Position numbers and translations under genes: made by a program. Positions 1 through 9,428 of a stretch of DNA of 21,959 nt are shown here, piece by piece (within the stretch, counting starts at the first letter, position 1; every line of letters starts with the position of its first letter). Below the pieces are notes generated by a model. That model saw nothing but the letters and a program-made list of their open reading frames with translations, was not told where the DNA came from and made no database searches. Source of the stretch: Chara braunii (lineage: Eukaryota > Streptophyta > Charophyceae > Charales > Characeae); NCBI GenBank assembly GCA_003427395.1, contig BFEA01000263.1, positions 308,007 to 329,965 of the forward strand, read 5' to 3'.

Positions 1-1220
1 AAACAAATTCATTCATTCATTCACACTTGTTTCATGAACGAATGGAACGACCAAAGCCATTAAAAAAAAAAAAAAAAAATCCAAAAAAAAAAAACTTCTG
101 ACATCCCCCCCCAAAACACTCAACCCTCCACCCGAAAAGGCAACGTGGTCGCCGCCCATCACAAGCCCGACGAACCTAATGAACCGACCAATTGCCCAAA
201 GCTTGCGACGACCACTCGCACTAACGGTCCGTCTCCTAGCCCCCCTAAAGCCCCAAAACACCCCCCCGAACCTTTATTAAAGTCAACGGCATTTCCCGAA
301 CAGGAAAGAAAACCTCGCAACCCAGGTAAGCACAGCCTCTGGCTGCAAACACATAATCTGAAAACGTACCTTTAACAAAGCGCGGCGCCCTGTGATTTTG
401 AAAAGTGGAAGGATCCGTGTTTCTCAACAAAAGTGCATAACTTACGCACTGTCGGATCAGAAGCTAAGACAATATACAAAAACAAAAAAAACAAGAAAGT
501 CCCTAAGAAGAAGGCAACGGGGAAAACAGGGCGGAAAAGCAAATTCGGACCCCACACGAACTCGATCCATGGGTCTTTCCCAAGTACTGGAGCGGGAGTT
601 TTTGGCCTTTCACAGTGACGGATGTTTTTGGACCACCGTATGGTCGATTCTTCCGAAGTGGGTAACACAGCATCTGCCAACAGCTAGGAAAGAGTGGAAC
701 TTAGCCTAGCCGCTTGTCGCATTGGGACTGCTCCACCGACCTGCGAGTCGTTGTCCGGTCGGTTCCATGCAAAATTTTGAAAACGGACCGCAGATGGTAT
801 CGTCCACCGCTGCAACGGAAACAAACACGTGGACGTAGTGGCGTTGCGTTGCTGGTGACGGGGGTGGTCTGCAGACTGTGCAAAAGACAAAGGTAAACGC
901 AAGCAACTTTCAGAGGCGAGAACAAGGCGTAAAGGGTCATACACACACAGCCATGTCGTACTCGTGTCACCGATCGAAGTGGTATTCATTGTTGCACTTA
1001 TCATCCTGCACGTGGCAACGAGCATTGTTGCCTCATACGACATCAGCAACGACTTTCATTTTCAAGGTGGATAACGCACACAGGCAAGACCTCAGGAGAG
1101 GTCGCCATTTTGGAATCCACGATCGGCGACATTTTTGGGTGCGCCCTCGTGTCGGGGGGGCATGGGAGGAGCTGCTGATGGAGGGTGCGACGCACGACGA
1201 AAAGTTTCAGTCGTACACGA
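1..1220. other. Left flank with no recognisable gene
   Basis: This stretch is outside the repeated element: similarity to the second copy begins at 1221. It holds an (ATTC)4 microsatellite near 8-23, two A-runs near 61-94 and C-runs near 106-113 and 261-267. Open frames on both strands overlap each other (for example 878-1258 plus and 684-1049 minus), and none carries a domain or motif I recognise. A short inverted repeat GTCGCC/GGCGAC lies at 1101-1106 and 1125-1130. It could be intergenic DNA or an older degraded repeat; nothing seen decides between these. Confidence 0.5.
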
Positions 1221-1455
1221 TGTCGCACGAGGCGGTCCCACACCCAGACGTGAAGTAGTTTTTGGTGTTAGACATCACGGTCGTGTTACGCAAGAGTTTT
1301 ATTTTGTCACTTTACGTAATACCAACTCTGACCGTGCGTGCGTGCTATACCTCTCGCGACTCCCTACGACAAGTTAGGGATCCCGCGAGGTACAACATTA
1401 CCTCCACCTGCGGAAGCTGTCACCATCCCTTAGGTGAGCGTATCCCTGTCGAGCT

Positions 1456-1570
1456 ACTGACCCACGTGCGAAGGCTTTTACATGCAATCGCAGAGGTAGG
1501 TCAGCCGAGGGCGTTTTCTCGATCGTCGTAGCATAGGCATACGCGCGGTAGAACACCTTAAAACTGACCC
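1456..1570. repeat. 107-bp segment bounded by ACTGACCC direct repeats (present in A, deleted in B)
   Basis: ACTGACCC occurs at 1456-1463 and 1563-1570. Copy B has a single ACTGACCC at 10774-10781 and nothing between. The diverged copy C retains related sequence (16007-16110: GCAATCGCAGAGGT, GTAGCATAGG, ACGCGCGGTA), so the segment is ancestral and B lost it by deletion at 8-bp microhomology. Confidence 0.8.
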
Positions 1571-1795
1571 GTATGTCGTGCCCCGAGGTGCTAACTTCCC
1601 CCCACCGACTATCTAATCAGGTCGACTTCTCGGACAGTCTTCCACGCTAAGTTAACTATGGCAATGACTCAACATTTACTTTCCTTATCATGCAAGAATG
1701 TCAGGGTCGATCCCCTTTGTAGTCTCCTATTATCTCAAACAGGAGCCTAGACAAATGACTTTCCGATCCTGACCAACTACGATCTCATTCACAAG

Positions 1796-1807
1796 TATAT
1801 ATATATA
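1796..1807. repeat. Short (TA)6 tract in LTR A
   Basis: A 12-bp TA run between CACAAG and CAAATGTATG. It is the orthologous site of the much longer tract in copy B. Confidence 0.9.
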
Positions 1808-2230
1808 CAAATGTATGTATGTAAATCAGGAGACCTGACTGAGCGGTGGACCTTACTTTCACGATTGTCGTGTCCCTTTGCCCGAATATCTCAGACGATC
1901 CCAATTCAGAAGACAACACAAATGTTCAATCACATGTGCAAATGCGAGAAACCACATACAAGCATACAAATGCAGACACAGAATGTGCTATGAGCGTCAA
2001 CCTTTAATCCATTCATGGCAAGCCACTCACGCCCCAAAACCATGAAAATAACATTCCTTCGTAACCCTGACTCCATTTACCCCAGCCCCACACATTTTCA
2101 AAGACTTTTGAGTGTGATTTTGATAATTTAGGCATACATACTGGGGGGATATTTATCTGTTTCTTTCTTAGATCTTGCCTTAGGTGTGGGTGTCAAGCCA
2201 TGGTGGAAGTTGAGTCGGAGTTCTACCGAC

Positions 2231-2250
2231 CTGTTATCAAATGATAACAG
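2231..2250. promoter_or_regulatory. Conserved perfect palindrome, copy A
   Basis: CTGTTATCA-AA-TGATAACAG: 9-bp arms with a 2-nt centre, preceded by ACCGAC. It is present in all three LTR copies. It could be a dimeric protein-binding site or an RNA hairpin; the role is unknown. Confidence 0.6.
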
Positions 2251-2853
2251 AATTGTTGTTCTTACGGATTCTCCCGTAAGTTCTCTAAAGTGTTGAAACT
2301 TGTAGACACAACACATTCCAAGAGAAACTTAATATCTCTCTTTTCTACTAAGATCTAGAAAGTTCCTTCTAAACTCTGTATCTTTTGTTTGACTTTCATC
2401 CTTAACTAATCGTTTGGGTTGTTGCCATTTCGCTTCGGATAGTGAATAATAGTTTACTTCCTTTTTTACTATCGTAGTAACTCTCCATATTCTCTTCACT
2501 ATCTCATTCCTATCCCTTTCTGGATTATCCTGTCCGAGTTTCCTTCCTTCTCCCATCACACATAAACATATCACCAATCCAACCTGTGGAAATGACTCTC
2601 ATGAAAGGGATAAGACAAATGGATAGTCTCTATCTGAGGCAAGATCACACTTATACTTTCTTAGTAGAATAAAAAATAGTTAGTTAGGACTGAACAATAC
2701 AGATTGTGGAGAAAGTTAGCGATGGTATGGCAGACCATTCAGGATATATCCACCTGTTTACTGGAGTTTGTTTGACAAAGGCAAACCTTGTGGGTCTTGG
2801 TCCCTGTGTGCGAAAGCACATTTATCGGTAGGCTTATCCTATGGCTAGCCATT

Positions 2854-3520
2854 GATAAGGCAGGTGTCCTTCAAACCTCACTACTCTTATATCAGACTAG
2901 TCCTTAATAAGGCAGAATTTCCCTGCTACCCTTATCACTGGCTAGCCCTCAATAAGGCGAGTGTCCAAGGATCCTTGCTACTCTGATCACTGACTAAGTG
3001 CTAAGATGTTTATTGATAAGGCAGGTGTCCTTGAAACCATGCAACTCTTATATCAGACTAGTCACTGATAAGCTAGAATTTTCCTGCTACTCTTATCACT
3101 GGCTAGCCCTCAATAAGGCGGGTGTCCAAGAATCTTTGCTACTCTTACCACTAAATGAATGTTAGGTTGATCAACGATAAGGCAGGAGTCCTTGAAACCT
3201 CACTACTTTTCTATCAGACTAGTCACTTATAAGACAGCATTTCCCTGCTTTTCTTATCACTGGCTAACCCTCAATAAGGCGGGTGTCCAAGGATCCTTGT
3301 TACTCTTACCACTGAAAAGAATGTTGGATTGATTAATGATAAGGCAGGTGTCCTTAAAACCTCACTACTCTTATATCAGACTAGTCATTGATAAGACAGG
3401 ATTTCCTTGCTACTCTTATCACTAGCTAGTCTTCAATAAAGCGGGTGTCCAAGGATCCTTGCTCTTACCACTGACCGAGCGTAAGGCTCATCGGAGTTAA
3501 GGCAGACTTTCCATGCTATT
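2854..3520. repeat. Higher-order minisatellite array in LTR A (4 units of about 161 bp, each of three ~54-bp monomers)
   Basis: GATAAGGCAGGTGTCC-type monomers start at 2854, 3015, 3176 and 3338, giving steps of 161-162. Within each unit, three related monomers (GATAAGGCAGGTGTCC, GATAAGACAGGATTTCC, AATAAGGCGGGTGTCC) are each followed by a CTCTTATC-like segment. Many monomers can fold, for example TGATAAG at 3389-3395 with CTTATCA at 3415-3421. Another TTAAGGCAG..CTTAC monomer closes the array near 3496-3525. Confidence 0.85.
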
Positions 3521-3835
3521 CTTACCTCCACACGAGTCTTATCAACGGATCACGTTATCGCCTTTGATGGCACTCGCCTTGAACCGTTCTCAGTTTCGGG
3601 GACTCATGCTTGGATCATGCGTATGACAATAAATAAATAACATGGATCATCATCATTGCATTTAATCACAAGAAGCGGAAACAACAAATACCCATCATCA
3701 TTAGGCGACGTATAAAGAGAAGAATATGAGTAATCGATCCCCTTTATATCCACATCCCCAAATAACACCCACATAGCAAGATCGTTGTACCCTTGTTACT
3801 TACATAGTCATAGGTAGCAGCCTAAAGATTACAAA

Positions 3836-3860
3836 TTTAGGGTTTAGGGTTTAGGGTTTA
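3836..3860 (+). repeat. Telomere-type (TTTAGGG)3 in LTR A
   Basis: Three TTTAGGG units plus TTTA, the canonical plant telomere motif. Read on the minus strand it gives AAACCCTAA boxes (telo-boxes), which occur in plant promoters. Isolated GGGTTAG and AAACCCTAA words follow at about 3983-4028. Interstitial position within an LTR argues against a real chromosome end. Confidence 0.85.
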
Positions 3861-3870
3861 TGTTGAAGTA

Positions 3871-3940
3871 CACATACCTCACTGTTCCCTGCCTTCAGAG
3901 TTCCGCCTGAACTCCGACAGAGCTCCTGCAATCGCCCTGT
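3871..3940 (-). promoter_or_regulatory. Conserved leader-like block with splice-donor-like edge, copy A
   Basis: On the minus strand the block reads CGATTGCAGGAGCTCTGTCGG... and ends CAGTGAG|GTATGTG, a good plant 5' splice site. Over the core 45 bases copy C differs at 10 positions, mostly transitions. In one minus frame the two copies read RLQELCRSSGGTLKAGN and RLRELCRNLGGVLEAEN. An ATG lies just upstream in copy A. It may be an untranslated or short coding first exon of an LTR-driven transcript; this is an inference. Confidence 0.4.
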
Positions 3941-4284
3941 CATTGGTCATATACAACTCATGCAATCGATTGCTGGGTTCTCAGGGTTAGCTGCGGTAAG
4001 GGTTAACTCAACGAGGATCAAACCCTAATTAATAAGTCGAGGAGGCATGTATCTGAGAGGGCCGTTCAAAGACAAGTATGGAGGAGGATGGAGGAGGTGG
4101 ACACCTTGATAGCGTCTCCCTCCTCTCCAATGCCCCATACTGTTTTTCACCTCCTGCCTCGTACTGATGTCGCATGTCAGTTATAGTAACTAATAGAGGT
4201 AGCAGAAATAATCAAGAAATAATCATCGAAATAATGAAACAATAAAATAAATAAAATAATAATAATATTAATAGTGACAACACA

Positions 4285-4360
<76 letters not shown>
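4285..4360. repeat. (AAT)n microsatellite, LTR A
   Basis: About 25 uninterrupted AAT units in a wider AT-rich stretch (4210-4376). Open frames here are artefacts of the repeat. Confidence 0.95.
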
Positions 4361-4646
4361 GTAGTAATAATAATAGCGTAGGGCAATGACGAAAGTGGAA
4401 GGACAGATTGCAGACGGTGAAATCCCCTTTGAAATCCAGGAAGTCATACTCTGATCAGAGAGTAGTAATGCACTTATGTTATATCAATCGGAATTCGAAT
4501 ACTTCATCGAGTTGACAATGGGAGTCTTTCCCTTGCTGCAGCCGACACGTATATCAGTGGCCTTGCTTCTACTCGGCGATCGACGCCCAAAATACTGTCG
4601 TGCTGCTACTACTAACTCACGAACAGACCACACAACCGCTGACTCC

Positions 4647-4655
4647 TATAAAAAA
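4647..4655 (+). promoter_or_regulatory. TATA-box-like TATAAAAAA, copy A unit 1
   Basis: TATAAAAAA followed about 20-30 bases later by CCATGCCGTCCATTACC. The same pairing of a TATA element with a CCAT(GCC/TCA)-like stretch recurs at 14401 and 15253 in copy B. Confidence 0.4.
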
Positions 4656-4693
4656 TGCATGATGTCGACCATGCCGTCCATTACCAAGTCCAG

Positions 4694-4765
4694 GTATATA
4701 TCTCGTGGCATCACCACTTTTCTATCACCTCCCTTCTCTCTCTTTCTCTTGCTCTATGTGTGCAG
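4694..4765 (+). other. Intron-like 72-bp segment, copy A
   Basis: CAG|GTATAT opens it and a long pyrimidine tract (TCTCTCTTTCTCTTGCTC) with TGTGCAG| closes it, 47 bases after a TATA-like box. Copy B has the same segment and length at 13922-13993. The signals are strong, but no coding frame is maintained around it. Confidence 0.35.
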
Positions 4766-5352
4766 GCATCTCTGCGTTTCACTGTATGTGTCAATGCGCA
4801 TTATACGTCTGTGTGGCTTGGACTTTCCGTTTATCACAGCATTTAGGTACATCACAGTCTGTCTTTACCCTGTATGTCACAGCCTGTGTCCTATGACATA
4901 TGTTACTCCGCATTCCCTGGTATATGTCATAGTCTGTGTTCCTTGATATGTCTGACTTAGATAGTTTGGCCCAGGCTCTTCGTCAGTCTTTCTGTTTCAG
5001 TCGTAGGTCTATGTAGATTTATGAGTTTGTCTTTAGCAGCGCAACCGCATTGTGTCAGCTGTACACCCCCATGCAGTCAACGGTATCTTTTTGGTCAGTC
5101 CAGGCTTAATCAGGCAAGTACCGTGGACACTTAGGGTCGATGGAAAGGGCAGTAGGCAGGCGAAACTTGTGAGACAGTGGGTGATAACCTTCGTGGCCCA
5201 CAACCTAATCGCGGCGGAACCGCAACGCAACACAACCTGTCCCGATGTGCCGCAGAACGGGACCACAGAATTGAGGTGCGACAGGCACAACTGCACATTC
5301 CAACAAGTCGGGCGAATGACTGCCCAATCTTACGACGCTATAGGCAGATGAC

Positions 5353-5398
5353 TCCTTCTCTCTCTCTCTCTCTCTCATACACACACACACACACACAC
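5353..5398. repeat. (CT)n(CA)n composite microsatellite in LTR A
   Basis: CTCTCT... then ATACACACAC. The same composite appears in copy B at 21501-21535 and, with different flanks, at 7804-7842 and 8231-8283. Confidence 0.95.
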
Positions 5399-5783
5399 CC
5401 ATGCGCGGGCACACGCACACAGACCCACGCACTCGGAGGCCGAGAAGATGTGTAGAGTGGGTTTCGTGACTGTGATAGAGTAGTTTCTCATATTTACTGC
5501 CGTTTTTTGTCAGAGTTTTGGTTGAACGAGTGGTTAGCATTGCAGGGTTGGTGTGAGTAAAAAAAAAAAAAAAAAATCGTATGTTTCGTTAGGGGTTTTC
5601 TAACATAGAACAATGTGGTGAGCTCAAGTCCATACTGGGCAGACTGTCGTAGTTCAACCTCCAGATGAGTCAGTGGAAGTATACGAAACAGGCTGACTCA
5701 GTCATGATCTTTTGTGGAGTTCTACATAGCGAACGAGACAACACACACATACACTCACACACACTCTTCATTCGTAAGTTGCT

Positions 5784-5896
<113 letters not shown>

Positions 5897-6110
5897 GCAA
5901 GGAAAAATGAGCCATAGCGAGATGACAATATCCAGTTCGCACAATCATACTGAAAGCCTGAATGTATCACCGTGTCCAGAGAGCAGCATTATACTAATAA
6001 TACACCAATGGAGGTTCGTAGCACTGAAAACCAATGTCCATGGAGAACATACTCTCCCCTCTCAACATAAGAGTCCGGTTCCCTCACACTCATACGTGGT
6101 GCTCAACACC

Positions 6111-6436
6111 CAGCCTACTCCTACACAGCCACTACAGACTACAAAAAGACAATGGAACAATTGACATCTGCGGCAACCCGAAGTAATCAAGGATTTCGGT
6201 CATTGCAGATCATCGACAACGCCAGGTATGTGTTCTCACATCATCATCCTCATCCTCATCATTGCTCAGGGCCCAGCCTACTCCTACACAGCAACTACAG
6301 ACTAGAAAAGACAATGCAATTGTTGACATTAGCGGCTGCCCGAAGTAGTAGAAGATGTCGCCCATGCAGACTACTGCCAATACAAGGTATGTGCCTTAAC
6401 ATCGTCATCATCATCATCCTTCGTCATCATCATCAT
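6111..6436. repeat. 163-bp tandem duplication with donor-like ends
   Basis: CAGCCTACTCCTACACAGC occurs at 6111 and 6274. The two units stay alignable (ACTACAGACTA, AAAGACAATG, CCCGAAGTA, CATGCAGA/CATTGCAGA). Each contains an AG|GTATGTG site (near 6233 and 6387) followed by CAT-rich repeats. Stop codons in each unit argue against coding. Confidence 0.75.
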
Positions 6437-7011
6437 CATCATCATCTCTTCTTTTTTCCTCTCTCTCCCCTTCCTCTCTCCTTCTTCTCCATCTCCTCTC
6501 TCACCCACTCCTTCTCTCTCTTTCTCACACACACCCTGTTGCATGCTGCAAAGGTGCCGATCAGAACAAGACTTTTCCTTTCCTACACCGTACAAGGTAG
6601 TGTAGCGGGGACTTAGATACCAATGATCCGAACAATCAATATTGTAATGCAGCCCCGATATGTACCGTCGTCGTCCCCGGATGCGAAGGGGTCTGGTGCT
6701 CGTACGGGGTAGGTGCCAGTCCCCCCCTTATACACAAATGAAGAGGAGAGGTATCAGACGAAGAAGGGGATCGAACGAAAGGAGGGAGAGAGATGTGAAT
6801 GTCGTTAACACCAAGTCTTTCTCACAAGTCCGAAATACCCCTTGTTGCAATGTCTGAAGTCCAAAGGTCAATTATGGATCTGATGTCCCGAAGCTCTTTC
6901 TCTCTTCTCTCATTTCGAGCCAGGTATAACCGGAGATGTTCACGTGTGCTGCAGGTACCTCGAAGACGAAGCCGGAGCGACGGCGCTATAGGTAAGTACC
7001 TCCGGCCTCCA

Positions 7012-7026
7012 CCCTTTTTTTTTCTC

Positions 7027-7085
<59 letters not shown>
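7012..7085. repeat. T-run and (CT)n microsatellite
   Basis: A T-run then CTTTCTC and an uninterrupted CT tract of about 40 bases, directly downstream of CTATAG|GTAAGTACC. Confidence 0.95.
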
Positions 7086-7091
<6 letters not shown>

Positions 7092-7335
7092 CCAATGTCG
7101 TGAAACTATTTAACACCTCACATCCATTGCATTCGACTGCGAGGTGATATGGCATGCGCGGAGCCAGCAGCAGCCAGTGGATCAAATCAGACGGTCCTAG
7201 TCGAGCCGCAAATCAAATTCGACAATCTTCAACGTGATTCAATCGTGATGCAGTTGAATTGGAATCCTTTGAACACAGGGCATACTCACAAGGGCACTTT
7301 CCTTGATGTATCCAGGATGTATCCGACTACAGGCA

Positions 7336-7358
7336 TCTCTCTCTCTCTCTCTCTCTCA
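7336..7358. repeat. (CT)n microsatellite
   Basis: CATCTCTCTCTCTCTCTC run within unassigned internal DNA. Confidence 0.9.
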
Positions 7359-7586
7359 CGCACATCCGAGCGTATTTGGCCATCTTCGTGGCTTCAATCA
7401 AGATGAAATAACAGTCAGAGAAAACATCGGCCATATAGCAGTTGTGATCGCCGACACGATTAATTTGCGATCTTATTGCTACCTAGCCATACTCATGGGC
7501 TATAAACGCAATCACAACTCAAAATAACAATAAGATAACGACGTAATAACGATGATAATATGATAATAGTAATAGGAATAAAAATA

Positions 7587-7671
<85 letters not shown>
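7587..7671. repeat. (AAT)n microsatellite in internal region
   Basis: About 28 AAT units in the same strand sense as the other AAT tracts in the window. Confidence 0.95.
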
Positions 7672-7674
<3 letters not shown>

Positions 7675-7803
7675 CAAATAAAATGTATACAGACTATCTT
7701 TTTGTCCCTATACAGTCANCTGGGAGGGTTGCATTGCGTTCGGGCTGATTGCTCGGCCGTCGTGATCGGGACTACCGGCGAACAGGTAAGTGCCTCTCAC
7801 GCT

Positions 7804-7842
7804 CCCCCTCTCTCTCTCTCATTCACACACACACACACACAC
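7804..7842. repeat. (CT)n(CA)n composite microsatellite
   Basis: CCCCCTCTCTC... then CATTCACACACAC, immediately after GAACAG|GTAAGTGCCTCTCAC. Confidence 0.9.
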
Positions 7843-8230
7843 ATCTCGTGTAGTACGTATATTTCCATGTCCTGGCGAAAGATTCATTCAATTTTGCTTA
7901 TCTATCGATGCAAGTACCATGAGGCCTGCCCAGGGGTTGGAGACTTATCTGTTCGGCGATGCGTATCTCGCCCAATCTCTCCCTCTCTCTCTCACTCTCT
8001 CTCTCTATCACGGATCTCTCTCTCTTTTTCTCATACTTCGCAGATACTGAGAAGTCAGACAAGGAGAGGGTGAAGAAGAGATGGTGGACTTAGAAGAGGA
8101 AGAAAAAGAACACTCTCTCTCTCTCTCACTCCTCTCTCCCACACTCTCTCCGTGTCATGCATGTTCGGTGGTCATTTTTCATGTGTCCAGATCGTGGCAA
8201 TGGGAACCCGAAGCACGAAAATATATACGT

Positions 8231-8283
8231 GTCTCTCTCTCTATTTCTCTCTCTCTCTCTCATACACACACACACACACACAC
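8231..8283. repeat. (CT)n(CA)n composite microsatellite
   Basis: CTCTCTCTCTATTTCTCTC...CATACACACAC, the same composite order as at 5353. Confidence 0.9.
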
Positions 8284-9094
8284 AGTAATGTATGTATCCG
8301 AATCGTAGTGGTAGATTCAATTGATTTTGTTCTTATTTTTTTTAATTTTTTATTTATTTATTCTATTCTATTTATCTTATCGATACATCATGAGGTAAGC
8401 CACAAGATCGAAACTTACCTCACCCTTCTCTCCCCGCCGTCGTTGTCGTAGCGACCGATGTCGTCGTCGTTGGTCGCGCCGCACGTCGTCGTCCGACCAT
8501 ACGGTCAGGTAGGTATTCTCCTCCTCTTCACCTTCTTCTCCCTCTTTTCCGCCTCCTTCTCTCTCCGACCTCCTTTCTCCTTGCGCAGCCATCTCCGTTT
8601 TGCTCCTCACATTCCACCTTCTCTCTCCTCCCGCATTTTCATTCTCTTTCTACTCGCGCTCCCTGCCTCTTTTCTCGATATACCGGGCGCCGATTTCTTC
8701 CTTGCTTATGCCGCTTGGGCCCACTACCCAGCGCACTCGCTTCCCGCTACCTCCTTCTACCGCGCTCACATGCGCCACCTTCATCTCCGTGTTGTCTTCT
8801 TCGTTTGCGGCCTCACCTATTGTGCATTCTACCGCCCCCTTTTTCTCTCTCTCTTTTCCTTCTCCTTCTTCCCTTCCTCCTTCTTCTTTCTCCTCCTCCT
8901 TCTTCTTTCTTCGCGCGCGCACCTTCCCGTGCGGTCTCTCCACCTCGGCTCCGTTCGGAGTTTTCCCCCGTCTAGCGTCCGAGGTGGCGAGCTCCTCATC
9001 TAGCGATCCGCTTTGCGTTGCCCTTCCCCGAGGTTGTGACCCACTATCGAGCGGCCCTCTCAACATTGAAGTCGAGACTCGTGGGGTACCTTTC

Positions 9095-9129
9095 GATGAA
9101 TCTGTCGCGAATCTCGCTACAGATTCATC
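9095..9129. other. Long near-perfect hairpin
   Basis: GATGAATCTGT (9095-9105) pairs with ACAGATTCATC (9119-9129). After one C/T mismatch, GCGA (9107-9110) pairs with TCGC (9114-9117), leaving an ATC loop. That is fifteen pairs within 35 bases. Confidence 0.6.
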
Positions 9130-9286
9130 AAAACAGACAACCAAAATGAGCTACGGATCAAAAGAAAAGCAGGGAATAAAATTAAAAAGAAAAATAATAA
9201 TAATAATAATAATAAAAAAAGGAATCTAATATTTTAAAGATAATAAAGAAATAAAGAAAACAAAGAAATCTAACTGCTAACTACCC

Positions 9287-9428
9287 TAGGCTGCCAAGTG
9301 GCGGCCCCCGTTACAACAGAGGTTCACGTTCAAACTAACCTACTAACAACAACTAACTCCTAATTCGAAGGTCGCGGGTTCGAGTCCCGGCCTACCGAAC
9401 ACGGGTAAATAAAAGAGGAGCCTCTTTT
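9287..9428 (+). ncRNA. tRNA-like Pol III-type unit, possible SINE head
   Basis: An A-box-like word TAGGCTGCCAAGTGG lies at 9287-9301. A perfect B-box GGTTCGAGTCC lies at 9377-9387 within GGTCGCGGGTTCGAGTCCCGG, a typical tRNA T-arm context. CTCCTAA upstream resembles the anticodon loop of tRNA-Arg(CCT). TTTT at 9425-9428 could terminate Pol III; it is the right arm of the hairpin AAAAGAGG-AG-CCTCTTTT. No acceptor stem closes, and the A-to-B distance is longer than in a tRNA, so this is a tRNA-derived element or remnant, not a working tRNA. Confidence 0.35.

Noticed and set aside
1101-1130. Short inverted repeat GTCGCC/GGCGAC in the left flank
   Set aside because: Six-base arms with an 18-base loop are unremarkable without supporting context.
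2854-3520. Regularly spaced repeats that could be mistaken for a CRISPR array
   Set aside because: The monomers are contiguous and related throughout, with no unique spacers or cas genes. The genome signals are eukaryotic.
3836-3860. True chromosome end or subtelomere
   Set aside because: There are only three units, in the middle of a repeat, and they are duplicated at the same LTR position in both copies.
4177-4386. Poly-Ile, poly-Asn and poly-Tyr open frames at AAT repeats (also 5670-5948, 7560-7748, 13387-13614)
   Set aside because: These are direct translations of the microsatellites.
5274-5283. GTGCGACA, complementary to the TGTCGCAC start, as a possible right end of LTR A
   Set aside because: A/B similarity continues well beyond this point (to at least 5785), which should not happen if the LTR ended here, and no polypurine tract adjoins it.
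7445-7456. GATCGCCGACA as another candidate right end of LTR A
   Set aside because: The ending resembles that of copy C, but the matching part of copy B lies outside the window and no polypurine tract is evident next to it. It is unproven.
8458-9229. Overlapping open frames of 164-209 codons (both strands)
   Set aside because: They derive from a pyrimidine-rich stretch and give low-complexity Ser/Pro/Leu/Phe or Lys/Glu/Gly strings. I see no gag-like zinc knuckle or other domain.
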